Shown: positions 21,637-32,162 of the stretch, in pieces
Layout of the letters: each line of letters opens with the position of its first letter
Position numbering within the stretch: the first letter of the stretch is position 1
Assembly (NCBI GenBank): GCA_020137815.1
Contig: CM035357.1
Location: 7,977,111-8,041,110 of the forward strand
Origin: Hormiphora californensis
Taxonomy: Eukaryota > Ctenophora > Tentaculata > Cydippida > Pleurobrachiidae
Reading direction: 5' to 3'
DNA: 64,000 bases
Translations under genes and position numbers: made by a program
The notes under the pieces: model-generated
What the model was told of the DNA's origin: nothing
The model's input: the letters and a program-made list of their open reading frames with translations, nothing else
Database searches by the model: none

Positions 21637-22605
21637 ATGACAACGACAGAGGAGAAGGGTGATAGCCCTATGATAAATGATGACTCAATCGCAACATGGG
21701 CTCTTCATCTTTCAATGATCTTCAACCCTGCCTGCCGGAAAGAAATGGAAGCTAATCCCAACCCTCAAGATTGGGACATTGATCATGCTAAAATCAAGAG
21801 GTACACTAGCAGTGACGACCAAATCGACGATCATGATAGAATGTTAAGGAATGCGTTCAAAAACTGTAGCATTGAGGAGGTTATTACTCTGAGTAGCAGG
21901 ACTATTGTTAGCAGTATACGTGTTGTAAATCGGTATATGAATTCTCAGCATGTCATGGATTGTAAAGTGAAAGAAGCTGAATTGCGCATGCAGAAATGCA
22001 AGGAGGAACTTGATAAGCATCGGATCTCTGTAATTGACCTACAGAAGAAGATTATCGCTCTACAAGACCGGCATCTCGAGTCTGCGTCCAGTTCTGTTGC
22101 TAAAATGAAAGCATATTCTACCGTTTTGAGTCAAAACTGCTCTGTGATCACCCCTAAGGTAGTGAAAAATGCAGCAACCCCTCGGAGCTCAGCGTCTAGC
22201 AATGCAGTGGTGGAGCCTGATAGAGCTAAAAACCTCGTGGTGTTTGGTTTACCTGAGTCTACGACCCGAGTTGATTCAATCTCAGTGAAAGAACTATTCG
22301 AAGAGTTAAATGAGAAACCTGTTACTAAATCAATGAAACGAGTCGGCCTAAAACTGGATTCAAGTTCCAAAACGAGACCACTGGTTATCTCTCTGGAGAG
22401 CAGAGAATCTCTGTTAGCACTTCTTAGGAAAGCAAAACTCTTGAAACAATCGGAAAACTTTTCATCTGTATTTTTCTCACCGGATCTGACTCCTGTTCAA
22501 CAAAAGGAACGAAAACAACTAGTAGAAACCGTAAAGAGGCTTAGACTGGAAGATCCAAATGGGAAATATTACATTCAAAACGGGATCATTAAAATGGGTT
22601 ACTAA
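21637..22605 (+). CDS. LINE ORF1-like nucleic-acid-binding protein, 322 aa, intact
   Basis: A single uninterrupted exon. The N-terminal third is unassigned. Residues of about 110-155 form a charged helix (KEAELRMQKCKEELDKH) likely to be a coiled coil. Residues of about 200-320 match the RRM-plus-C-terminal layout of many non-LTR retrotransposon ORF1 proteins: KNLVVFGLPES, KRVGLK, RPLVISL, VFFSPDLT, and a final GKYYIQNGIIK. Such proteins bind single-stranded nucleic acid and assist target-primed reverse transcription. No reverse transcriptase follows, so this is either a 5' remnant or a protein adopted by the host. A diverged, frame-broken relative lies at 54022-53053 and shares the same central pattern (VLxxNC ... 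DRAxNxVxxGL). Confidence 0.7.
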   Translation: MTTTEEKGDSPMINDDSIATWALHLSMIFNPACRKEMEANPNPQDWDIDHAKIKRYTSSDDQIDDHDRMLRNAFKNCSIEEVITLSSRTIVSSIRVVNRYMNSQHVMDCKVKEAELRMQKCKEELDKHRISVIDLQKKIIALQDRHLESASSSVAKMKAYSTVLSQNCSVITPKVVKNAATPRSSASSNAVVEPDRAKNLVVFGLPESTTRVDSISVKELFEELNEKPVTKSMKRVGLKLDSSSKTRPLVISLESRESLLALLRKAKLLKQSENFSSVFFSPDLTPVQQKERKQLVETVKRLRLEDPNGKYYIQNGIIKMGY

Positions 22606-23540
22606 CTCGTTTCGTATGTTTACGTAGAACGTTCGTGTTTTTTGGTCTTATAACCACTTTAGGAAGTGTGTGTGTTCGTATAGCGTTGGCTATCGATACG
22701 GACACCGTATTATTTACACTAGAAAGTGGTATATTAAATGCATATATTACATTTACATTTACATTTACATTTACAGTTTGCTAAGATCAACACTTGTTGC
22801 GCTTCGGGGAACTAAGAGAAGGGTTGTCCGAGTCAGTGTGGAAGATGTAGATTTTCGAGATAAGTGAGCAGAGAGAGGGAGAATGAGAGTATGAAGGTGT
22901 GTGGGTAATTTATTATAATTTTTATTGTTGTCACCGTGTAGGTTTTTGGGGCTAGTGTCTGGGTGTTTCGCGAGTGCTGACAAACGGTTTTTTAGGGTTA
23001 GGGCTAAAGCGGGGTTAGGGTTAGGCCTTAGGGTTGGGGTTAGGTCTTGACATTTGCTACCAGACAAACTTTGAATTAGCCAAACGGTTGAGTGGTTTGG
23101 CGGTCAGAGGGCAATATTGACAGTGTCAAATTATTGTAAACAGATTTAATAATAATAATAATTGGCGGTTAGAGCCACTTTAGTGAATCAACTTTTTTGG
23201 AAGCGTGCACCTGTGAACAGGCCACGAACACCCAGATTGTAACGGCGCCCTAGAGTTGGGGACTGCAGGCTAAGTTTAAAATCTGGGTGACGTCCATTAC
23301 TAACAATTCATCGATTGTGGCGGTCCGACTGAGCTGTATATGCCAACAAAGCCAACCCTCTTGCAGTCTTGTCTTGTTCGACCCTCCCTCCCCGTGCCCC
23401 GGGTTTGAACAAAACAACTGCAGTCTTGGTAAATACAAACTGGGCTTTGGTGCACCAATATTTGCATGTTTGACGGCCAGATACAGGGGAATGCAGTGCA
23501 GCGTAGGCAATCCCTTGAAAAGCCTCTCTTTTAGCCCAGA
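22606..23540. other. Intergenic region with ATTTAC and telomere-like repeats
   Basis: A perfect (ATTTAC)n run lies at about 22746-22776. Degenerate TTAGGG-type repeats lie at about 22990-23046. ORFs at 23250-23559 on both strands overlap each other and show no family pattern. The promoter of the DNAJC19 gene should lie near 23400-23540, but no clear TATA element was seen. Confidence 0.5.
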
Positions 23541-24023
23541 ATGTCAGCATGGATATTAGCAGGATTGGGCCTGATCGGCGGTGGAATTGCTATTAGGAGA
23601 GTGGGACCTGCACTTCAAAAACACTGGCCAGCCGCACAGCAAAACGTGAAAGCAATGTTAGGGGAACATAGGTACAAGGACGGATTTCAGACAGACATGG
23701 ACCGATACGAAGCAGGGAAAATTCTTGGTAAGTTTTAAATATATGTAGTACCAGAACAGTTCATACTACAGATATAGGCCAGGATTTGATAATATGTCAA
23801 TTGTGTAATTTCAGATTTAGTATCCGTAATACAAATGTGGCACTGCTAAACTGAATAATGATAAACACTATATTTCTCAGGAATCAGCTCTCACGCGAAT
23901 TCCAAAAGGATAAAGGACGTCCACAAGAAGTTGATGTTCCAGAATCACCCTGATAGAGGAGGATCGCCTTACATAGCCGCTAAAATTAACGAAGCCAAGG
24001 ATTATTTGGATAAAAATGCTTGA
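23541..24023 (+). CDS. DNAJC19: Mitochondrial import co-chaperone DNAJC19/TIM14 (Pam18)
   Basis: Exon 1 is 23541-23727 and exon 2 is 23881-24023, joined by a 153-bp GT-AG intron. The product is 109 residues, close to the usual 110-116. The N-terminus is a single membrane segment ([15 protein letters not shown]), as expected for an inner-membrane protein facing the matrix. The J domain follows, with EAGKILG, then [21 protein letters not shown] containing the HPD motif that stimulates mtHsp70, and the family signature [15 protein letters not shown]. It acts in the presequence-translocase motor and, in animals, also with prohibitins. DNAJC15 is the close paralogue in vertebrates; the short length favours DNAJC19. 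Confidence 0.95.
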
Positions 24024-24196
24024 AGTTATTATTGTGTTACCTGTTTGTTTGTGCGTCAGTCCAGGACCCCAGATCTTGTAATTTATTCCTTTTTTTTAGA
24101 GATTGTGTTTTCAAAATGTGTTTTCTTCTTTCTTCATAGTAGTTTCAGGCCTGACTGTTTTAGCTAGGTATGAAGGAGTGAATTGATGTCCCTCAA

Positions 24197-26218
24197 ATGT
24201 CCAACATTTACGCGAAGGCTCTCAGCAGAAACAAAGAGAACGTGCCCATGAATAACAGAGGACCTTACCCCCATCCTCGTATCACAACAACAGGGGGGTT
24301 GGGACAACAACAACAACCAACAAATGGGGCCGGGGGAGGTGGTGGTGGTTCCTTTGCAACTCCTTCAGAGGATGATTTCGATGATGATGACGAGTTTCTA
24401 ATGCAGGTAAAATTATTTAGGAACACCCGGTAAGGCACTCTCGAAGTTTCTAATGCAGGTACAATTATTTAGGAACACCCGGTAAGGCACTCTCGATAAA
24501 TCCTATTTCCACAGGCTTCACAACAATTTGAGCAAAAGTTGGGAATTGGGAAAAATAGTTGCCCCCCACCTCCACCGACCACTGCAAAGACAGGAGAGAA
24601 GAGTCAGTACCAGCTGATAGGTGAAATAGCTATTCTTCGGAACGAAAATCAGAAGCTCACTAAAGAGGTGTGTGAAATGTTCTTTCCACTGTTCTCTCTA
24701 TTCAAACCCATTAAAAACTATGTTCCCAATTAATTTCTACAGAAAGAAGAGATACACCGTTCCAAGATTGCTGATGGCAAGACGATCGAGGCAAGGTTTA
24801 AACGTGAGATAGAAACACTAAAATCTAAGCTGGAGTTTAAGGAGAAAGATATACAGGATCTCAGAACTAAAGTAGAATCAGCAACACTCCACCAGGCAAA
24901 AAGACCTCGACTATCTGGTGTAAATGAGGCAAAAACAGAGGGTATGTGTTAGTATGTATTGCTTCATTACCCGAGTACCATAATCTTACAGAACTATGTC
25001 CTATCATGACAAATGACAATCTCATTCCAGGTACGACAGAAAACAACCAGAAATGCCACCTCAGGAATTTTCTAAGTGCCCGATCCATGGCCCTCAGTAC
25101 TTTCCAAACACAAACTCCAGTTGTAGACGGAGAGAACCCTGATGTCTGCTCCAGCTCTGCCCTCTGCCGCTCTCTTGCCGCTAACAGAGAGATGAGAGAT
25201 AGGTTTAACATTCACCCTGAGTCCTGTCTCAGGCCAGTGTTGATGACAGGGGGTGTGGTGAAGGAGCAAGTTGAGAGACTGATAGAGAGTGTGAGAGGAT
25301 GTGAGAGTGGCGAGGAGAGAATGGTTCATTACCATGGTCTAATCGACATTCTTCGAAACAACGAATATCCCAAGGTACTATACTATTAAGTATTACTAAG
25401 TTGTATTATTCAATGGCCTTGGTATTGTTGGTTTAACGAGTAATTTGTTTCATTCAATGACCCTCCTCCCCTCCTTTTAACCAGGTTGATGTGCTATGTG
25501 AAGGATTGGCGGGGGAACTAAAGTCAGTCCCTACGGAGCTTCAACACCGCACTATCACTACCCTTCTCTCCTCCTGTCGATTCAGTATTTTTACCCTGTG
25601 TGGTGAGGGCAGGAAGTGTGCTGTGAGGGGTCTACTGAAATGGACTCATGCTGAAGCAGTGGAACTTGTTCTGGGGTCTATGGGGCCCACTGTAGAGAAT
25701 CTGAAACTGTGCTCTTGTGCTAACAAGGTGTGAGGCAACATAATGAAATCATCGACCATTTTAGAAATCCAGGGTATGGTTGATTTTTTTTGGGTTGGAG
25801 AATATTGATTATATTTCTGCTTTGTAAGAGTTTGATTTTTCAGCTGGTTCAATTTCTTTGTCAATCCCTGGAGAGCTGTATAGAAACTGAGGATGCTTTA
25901 CTGTCCAATAAAGTCCTGTTACGCGACACTCCCCTAGCCTCTCAATCAGTAAGGCCCAATTTACTACTCAGTTGACCAATGTGTTGTGAAATTAAACAAA
26001 TAATAAATTCTATCACTAACATTTCTCTTCAGATGAAAGCGTTAGCCCACCTTTCTCCAATAATACCCTGCCTCAACCTGTCTACTCTCTCCCAACAAGT
26101 GTACTATGGATCTCTTGAACTACTAAAAAAGGATGAGACATTGTCAAAATCTGAGGCAACACTATTAGATTGTCTAGATTGTGTGACTCTTGAAGCAACT
26201 TCCTCTCCACCAAACTAA
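24197..26218 (+). CDS. ATRIP: ATR-interacting protein, 7 exons
   Basis: Exons: 24197-24406, 24515-24667, 24743-24941, 25031-25374, 25485-25727, 25844-25948 and 26033-26218. Every junction is GT-AG, phases agree, and the sum is 1,440 nt (479 residues). The acidic motif EDDFDDDDEFLMQASQQF near residue 60 resembles the RPA70-binding recruitment motif of ATRIP. It is followed by a coiled coil (LIGEIAILRNENQKLTKE, then LKSKLEFKEKDIQDLRTKV) and a helical C-terminal region that would contact ATR. ATRIP brings ATR kinase to RPA-coated single-stranded DNA. The protein is shorter than human ATRIP (about 790 residues), mainly in the C-terminal half. The 108-bp intron 1 contains a direct duplication of about 55 bp around the donor (24400-24495), so the donor motif occurs twice. 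A poly-glycine tract lies near residues 45-52. Confidence 0.87.
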
Positions 26219-26990
26219 TTATAATTAGCATCTAATTAGAATCTAATTAACTGTGATAATATACATTCAAAATTCATTGCATCGTTCTCTCCTTAGTATA
26301 ATTTTTAACGTGAATTGAAGAACTACACTGCATGCACAACTTCTTTTTTGGACATATTTGGAATTATTTGGACATATTTGGACATATTTGGACATATTTG
26401 GACTATAAACTACATATTTGGACTATAAACTATGGGTTGTGAAGAGAAGTTTAGGAATGAAATTTGGTTATTTTTACAGCGTTGTTAAAACACTGTAATT
26501 TTATTTTTCAGTATTTTTATTAATCAGTTGTAATATAGTTACTTATACAATACATGACACAATGTTACAAAACTGTTAACTTATTACATGGTACTATTTT
26601 ATATATATATATATGATACACAAACTTGAATGAACAAAATCAGTCTCAATTTGAATTCTCAACCCCCTCCCGTGTTTGCTCTACCTATGACCCTAACACC
26701 TCCCTGTTTTGTAGCGTTTGATACATGTTAGGGGCTGGTGTAAGGCGGGGTGGTGCCGGAATAGCCCGGCACGTACTCTCTCGACGTGTCCTAAACCAAC
26801 AACGGCGCTCTATGGCCATGGGAATGTGTCTGGCGCACAAAGTGTCCCTCTCCAACATTTCCCCTGCTACTTCTACACTCAGCGGTGAGTTCAACATCAA
26901 TTATATGTGTCCAGTTTATCAAAACGACGCCCCGAGAGCTTTTCTACATTTGAGAGATGGCCTGCCCGGCTGTATATGTTAGTTAGGACC
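26219..26990. other. Region downstream of ATRIP, with an 11-bp tandem repeat
   Basis: TTTGGACATA-type units of about 11 bp are repeated at about 26348-26430, and a TA run lies near 26601-26613. An 85-codon plus-strand frame at 26725-26982 with a basic N-terminus (LGAGVRRGGAGIARHVLSRR) stops just before the minisatellite. It has no recognised family, and I would not call it a gene without transcripts. Confidence 0.4.
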
Positions 26991-27868
26991 CCTGCCCCTG
27001 AATTGTCTAGTGTAACAACTATCACCCCTCCCCTGAATTGTCTAGTGTAACAACTATCACCCCTGCCCCTGAATTGTCTAGTGTAACAACTATCACCCCT
27101 CCCCTGAATTGTCTAGTGTAACAACTATCACCCCCTCCCCTGAATTGTCTAGTGTAACAACTATCACCCCTGCCCCTGAATTGTCTAGTGTAACAACTAT
27201 CACCCCTGCCCCTGAATTGTCTAGTGTAACAACTATCACCCCTGCCCCTGAATTGTCTAGTGTAACAACTATCACCCCCTCCCCTGAATTGTCTAGTGTA
27301 ACAACTATCACCCCCTCCCCTGAATTGTCTAGTGTAACAACTATCACCCCTGCCCCTGAATTGTCTAGTGTAACAACTATCACCCCTGCCCCTGAATTGT
27401 CTAGTGTAACAACTATCACCCCCTCCCCTTAATTGTCTAGTGTAACAACTATCACTGCACCCCTGCCCCTGAATTGTCTAGTGTAACAAATATCACCCCT
27501 GCCCCTGAATTGTCTAGTGTAACAACTATCACCCCTGCCCCTGAATTGTCTAGTGTAACAACTATCACCCCCTCCCCTGAATTGTCTAGTGTAACAACTA
27601 TCACCCCCTCCCCTGAATTGTCTAGTGTAACAACTATCACCCCCTCCCCTGAATTGTCTAGTGTAACAACTATCACCCCTGCCCCTGAATTGTCTAGTGT
27701 AACAACTATCACCCCCTCCCCTGAATTGTCTAGTGTAACAACTATCACCCCCTCCCCCGCAGTATCTAGTGTAACAACTATCACCCCCTCCCCTGAATTG
27801 TCTAGTGTAACAACTATCACCCCCTCCCCTGAATTGTCTAGTGTAACAACTATCACCCCCTCCCCTGC
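26991..27868. repeat. 36-bp minisatellite, array 1 (about 24 units)
   Basis: The unit is GAATTGTCTAGTGTAACAACT followed by ATCACCCC(C/T)(T/G)CCCCT. Most units are 36 bp, so the plus strand codes for a 12-residue repeat (ELSSVTTITPAP or ...PSP) and the minus strand for GVIVVTLDNSGE/A. A few 35-bp and variant units break the frame. Variant units, such as one with CTTAATTG followed by TATCACTGCACCCC, also occur in array 2 at 33628, so both arrays share an origin. Confidence 0.95.
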
Positions 27869-28330
27869 TGCGGGGGGAGTCAGGTGACAGGATTTTCTGA
27901 CTCCCTGTGGCAGCCTAGGGCCTAATCTCATGGGGGGTGGGTGCTGCGGGTCCTTCGCAGGAAGGACCCGGGGAGGGAGGTCTCTCTGGGGAAAGGCCAG
28001 GGATAGGTCCCGTAGCCGCGATCCTGGGGCCTGATGGATCAATAAAGTGCGGTCAACTGTAACAAATGGTATTAACACAAATTGAGGGAATCCTGCCCTA
28101 CGACCAACACGATAACACTTAGTATATATATATACCAACATTACTCAAGTGCCAATAAAGCTTTTGTGCAAGGGCTCCTGTTGCTCCAATAACAGGCACC
28201 GGCGGGCCAGAATTTGGCCGGGTGAACTTTCTTGAAAAACCGAGTAGGGGCCAGGAGCCCCTGGGGAACCTCTGCCAAAATTTCTAATCTCGGCACAGGA
28301 TAAGTATATCTGAATTGCACTGTACCTAAC
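27869..28330. other. GC-rich flank of the minisatellite, possible LINE untranslated region
   Basis: The sequence turns abruptly GC-rich (27880-28040), with an inverted GGGTCCTTC / GAAGGACCC pair and AATAAAG at about 28041. It looks like the untranslated end of a retroelement, but no coding match supports it. Confidence 0.3.
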
Positions 28331-28400
28331 AGCTCCGTGGTCTAATGGCCACAATCTGGGCTAAGAAGCATAAGATGCCAGGTTCAAATCTCGGTCAGGC
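28331..28400 (+). repeat. tRNA-like sequence, probable SINE head
   Basis: TGGTCTAATGGCCACAATC fits an RNA polymerase III A box and GGTTCAAATCTCGG fits a B box at tRNA spacing. The acceptor stem does not pair well, so this is probably a tRNA-derived SINE promoter or tRNA relic rather than a working tRNA. Confidence 0.5.
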
Positions 28401-28535
28401 GACTTTATAGATATCTTTTTTCACTTTTGCTTGATATTGAAACATTCAAATTTTCGATAGTATCGGCGATACACGATACAACAAAACATATATGACAGAG
28501 ACCAGAAACTGGATTTTGGCAAACTAACAGCACCC

Positions 28536-29778
28536 GAAAACACCATAAATCAAGCAGAGCTACTGGCAATACAATTGGTAATAAAGAAACTGCCAGAAAT
28601 GGGAACAAAGGAGTCACACCTAGTGATCCACACCGACTCTAGCACTACACTATCCCAGTCACAAACCAGGCGATGTATCTAGGAATAACCCTGGACAAAA
28701 ACTGAAACTACAAAGCCCACGTCTAAAATAAAACAGAAACAATTAAACGATCTGCGAGACCACTGAGACACCTCATGACAACAAAATGGGGAATAAGCAC
28801 AGCCCAAGGCAGATACGTTCACGACAATATACTTATGAAGACCCTGACATACGGGGCAGGCATATGGGGACAGAAAGTGCTGAAAAACCAAACACTCAAG
28901 ATGAAACTGGAAGCAGCACAGAACTCTATCACTCGAAGGATCACCGTAGGACACGAACACACTCAACACATAGTGCTAACCACAATGGCAGGAGTGGACG
29001 ATGTCACTTACCATATCAACAAAGAAAGTATCAACAACTATATACACCTGAAGGCTAAGGGAAACTGGTGGACAAACCCCTTCCACACAAAAAGGAGCTC
29101 ATCTAACGCACTCGAAAGCGATGAAACAAACAAAACACACCGATATAACCTTTGAACAAAACTCCCAACTGAGCAAGAACAAAATAATAAACGCGTATAC
29201 AGATGGGTCAAGAATTAAGAAAGACTCAACACAGAGGCAGGAGCCATAATCTACATGGATAACCAGGAAATCATCCTCAAAGAGCCCCTTGCACCCGAAA
29301 ACATCATAAATCAAGCAGAGCTACTGGCAATACATTTGGTAATAAAGAAACTACTAGAAATGGGAACAAAGGAGTCACATCTAGTGATCCACACCGACTC
29401 TAGCACTACACTGAGAAGACTAACAAGAAAATTTTCAAACCCAAAACAACTAACTGAAACCCTACGAAGTACATATACACAAACTGCAAAGAGATAATGG
29501 CGTAGAAATAGTAAAGGTGAAGGCCCTTGCAAACATAGAAGGTAATGAGAGGGCAGATCAAATAGCAAAACAAGCGACTGCAAACAGCAAAAACACCCAG
29601 AATGCACTGGGACAAACAAAGAGCCAAATAACGGCAAAGCTGAAACAACAACACAAGACAGGAATAATCGCTGAACTAAAGACAAAAAAGTACTCTGAGT
29701 TCACTACAACGATTATCGGGAAGATAATTAAAGAAAACACAAAACTAACAATCAAAAACAAGGAAACAATGAGAAGTC
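28536..29778 (+). pseudogene. Broken LINE ORF2 (reverse transcriptase C-terminus and RNase H)
   Basis: A thumb/connection segment (MYLGITLDKN near 28672, then YGAGIWGQK near 28850 and LEAAQNSITRR near 28910) is followed by an RNase H domain with AYTDGS at about 29196, NQAELLAIHLV near 29315, VIHTDSSTTL near 29385 and a later GNERADQIAKQA near 29545. This is the C-terminal order of I/Jockey-like LINEs with RNase H. Frameshifts occur near 29220 and 29500. A second partial RNase H copy (28536-28657) precedes the reverse transcriptase piece, out of normal order. The element is interrupted at 29779 by a foldback element; its continuation appears to lie at 30929-31324. Confidence 0.8.
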
Positions 29779-30928
29779 GGCAGGTCGGTAGAACTTCGAC
29801 AGAATTTAGGGCAGGTCAATTTAGGGCAGGTCTGAATTTAGGGCAGGTCTGAATTTAGGGCAGGTCAATTTAGGGCAGGTCTGAATTTAGGGCAGGTCTG
29901 AGTACTAAGCATGTGAATGCGATTCGGGGAAGCTTATTAGCGGTGTGAGACGATACGAGATATGGAACATGATTCGGGGAAGCCAATCAGGAGTGTTAGA
30001 CGATATGAGACACGATTCGGTGAAGGTTTCTATCGCTTTCCATCCCTAGACCCTATACCCCTCTCTGGAACATGATTCGGGGAAGCCAATCAGGAGTGTT
30101 AGACGATGGATATGAGATACGATTCGGGGAAGGTTTCTATCGCTTTAGATCCCTATAAGCCATTGGTTAGATAGCAACATGGGACAGCCCTACCTTTGTA
30201 GACTGTACCCATGGTGTACAGGCGGTATTATTATTATTATTATCCCCCTCTCTGTTCGCTATGTCTCTCTTTCTTTCTCTTTCTTTCTCTTTCCTTTTCT
30301 ATGACGGTAGAAAGAGAGACATGGAGAAAGATAGATACCCTTAACTTTTTACCGAGAGTCGAGATAGAAAGACTGTTGAGCTCCTCCGTGGAAATTGGTT
30401 TCGCCGCTTTCCCATCAGGTAGATGTAGGCAGCTCTCGGTCGGTGGCTAAACATTGTCTTTTCTCTCTCGGTAAAAAGAGCCGCCTACATCTACAATTCC
30501 TACGTGCTTTCCTAGCAGTCAAAAAGTTAAGGGTATCTCTCTTTCTCCCTCAGAGAAAGTAAGAGAAATTGAAAGAGAGACAGAGCGAACAGAGAGGGGG
30601 ATAGGGTCTAGGGATGGAAAGTGATAGAAACCTTCACCGAATCGTGTCTCATATCGTCGAACACTCCTGATTGGCTTCCCCGAATCATGTTCCATTATAT
30701 CTCGTATCGTCTCACACCGCTTATAAGCTTCCCCGAATTACATTCACATGCTTAGTACTCAGACCTGCCCTAAATTCAGACCTGCCCTAAATTGACCTGC
30801 CCTAAATTCAGACCTGCCCTAAATTGACCTGCCCTAAATTGACCTGCCCTAAATTCAGACCTGCCCTAAATTCAGACCTGCCCTAAATTGACCTGCCCTA
30901 AATTCTGTCGAAGTTCTACCGACCTGCC
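29779..30928. mobile_element. Foldback (long inverted repeat) element inserted in the LINE
   Basis: The ends GGCAGGTCGGTAGAACTTCG (29779) and its exact complement (ending 30928) begin arms that continue with tandem TTTAGGGCAGGT(CTGAA) subrepeats, then ATTCGGGGAAGC(CAATCAGGAGTGTTAGACGA) blocks and a microsatellite-like centre near 30240-30600. The left arm has one extra internal duplication. No coding capacity was found. Flanking AAG on both sides could be a 3-bp target duplication. Confidence 0.85.
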
Positions 30929-31324
30929 AAGAGAACATATACAATGAAGACGAGCCACTAGAACTAAGGAAACTCACCAATGTAGTCACCAAATCCGGTC
31001 TATTCAAATAAAATATAACGCTACCATCAAAACGACTCTATACCAATGGTAGTTTAAAAGTGCATACTGGCAAAGTCCTGATCTCATCAGGTAGAGTCTG
31101 TTGAAACCATCACGGCAGAAGCAAATCCGCAACTAGCAAAAGCGCAATAGAAACCAAGTCACTAGCCTTTGGACTGGCCCCCCACAGCTAGATTGGCAAA
31201 ACAGAAAGAACAGCGCCACCTGGGTCGACTCGATCATAGCTGCTATGACGACTCGATGGACCGAACCCTACTACTGTACCCCGATCAGAGGTACACGCCT
31301 GGAAACAGGTAGGTGGTAGTGCAC
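30929..31324 (+). other. Probable continuation of the broken LINE
   Basis: After the foldback element the sequence resumes with the same A-rich, degenerate coding composition. The frames are broken and no domain was recognised. It ends at the next insertion, at 31325, and appears to resume at 33255. Confidence 0.45.
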
Positions 31325-31795
31325 GGGGGGGTATCAACCATTTTTGTGTACGGATGTACGGAAAAAGCAGGCAATATTTTTTTGTACGGTCCGTACAAAA
31401 AATACAAAAAAATACAAAAAAATACAAAAAAGTTTACTGCTGTCGGGAACTTCTTTGGTGCCTTCTACAGGTCTCTAGAGGCGCTCGAGGTCCTTCTATT
31501 GGCCTTTAAAGGCCTCTAGAGTGTTTATTTAGTTTATTTTACCATTCCCCGTCCCCACGACTCCTAACTAGAACAAGTCTTACTAACCCGGTGTCCCAGC
31601 ATATTTTTTGGCCGAGAATGGCCAAAATTTATCCCCATTTTGGCCGATTTTTTCCCGTGGTCTAAGTTAGTTTGATAATAGTTCAAGATAGTGGAACTTT
31701 AATTTAATAGTCTAAAAAACGGTCGAGTTTTTGAAATTAATTGATTTACACTTAGTGCTATACCAAGTGTTAGTATTTAAAAAGTTTTGAAAAAA

Positions 31796-31873
31796 ATGAT
31801 CCAGGCGAGTTTCGAACCCGGGACCTTCTGCGTGTCAAGTATATGCAATAACCACTACACCATAGGGGAACTG
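31796..31873 (-). repeat. tRNA-Val-like relic
   Basis: On the minus strand, GGTGTAGTGGTTATTGC (D arm) and GGTTCGAAACTCGCC (T arm) flank a loop whose central triplet reads GAC, as in tRNA-Val. The anticodon and acceptor stems have mismatches, and the sequence lies inside a transposon. It is therefore a pseudo-tRNA or SINE piece, not a working gene. Confidence 0.6.
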
Positions 31874-32162
31874 AATAGACTGCGATTTGAGAGTATATAA
31901 TGTAGCGCGCGCACAACTGGCCGGGGGAGAGAGGCCGATTCGACTTTTTCAGTTTTTCGGCCTGCTTATGCCTCCTTTTTCCAGGCATGAGGGGGAATAA
32001 GTAGGCATATTCGGCCGAAAAATGAAATTTCATCAGAAAATAAAGCTTGGGCACTATCCCGACATATTTTGCTGTTACCCAACTAGGATTTGGAGCAAGT
32101 TCAGGTCTAGAATAACTTAATCATGGTAATGTTCGCATGGAAAAAGCATGGGATTATGAGTA

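Noticed and set aside
23250-23559. Overlapping frames on both strands before DNAJC19
   Set aside because: No conserved motif, mutually overlapping, and just upstream of a well-supported gene start.
26725-26982. Small basic protein before the minisatellite
   Set aside because: Only an 85-codon frame with no homologue recognised; composition alone is not enough.
27093-28141. Minus-strand GVIVVTLDNSG repeat protein
   Set aside because: It is the reverse translation of the 36-bp minisatellite. The plus-strand frame at array 2 runs into a plausible unique tail, but the minus strand has no such support.
31796-31873. Functional tRNA-Val gene
   Set aside because: Anticodon and acceptor stems have mismatches, and it sits inside a transposon. 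The tRNA-like sequence at 28331-28400 was rejected as a gene for similar reasons.
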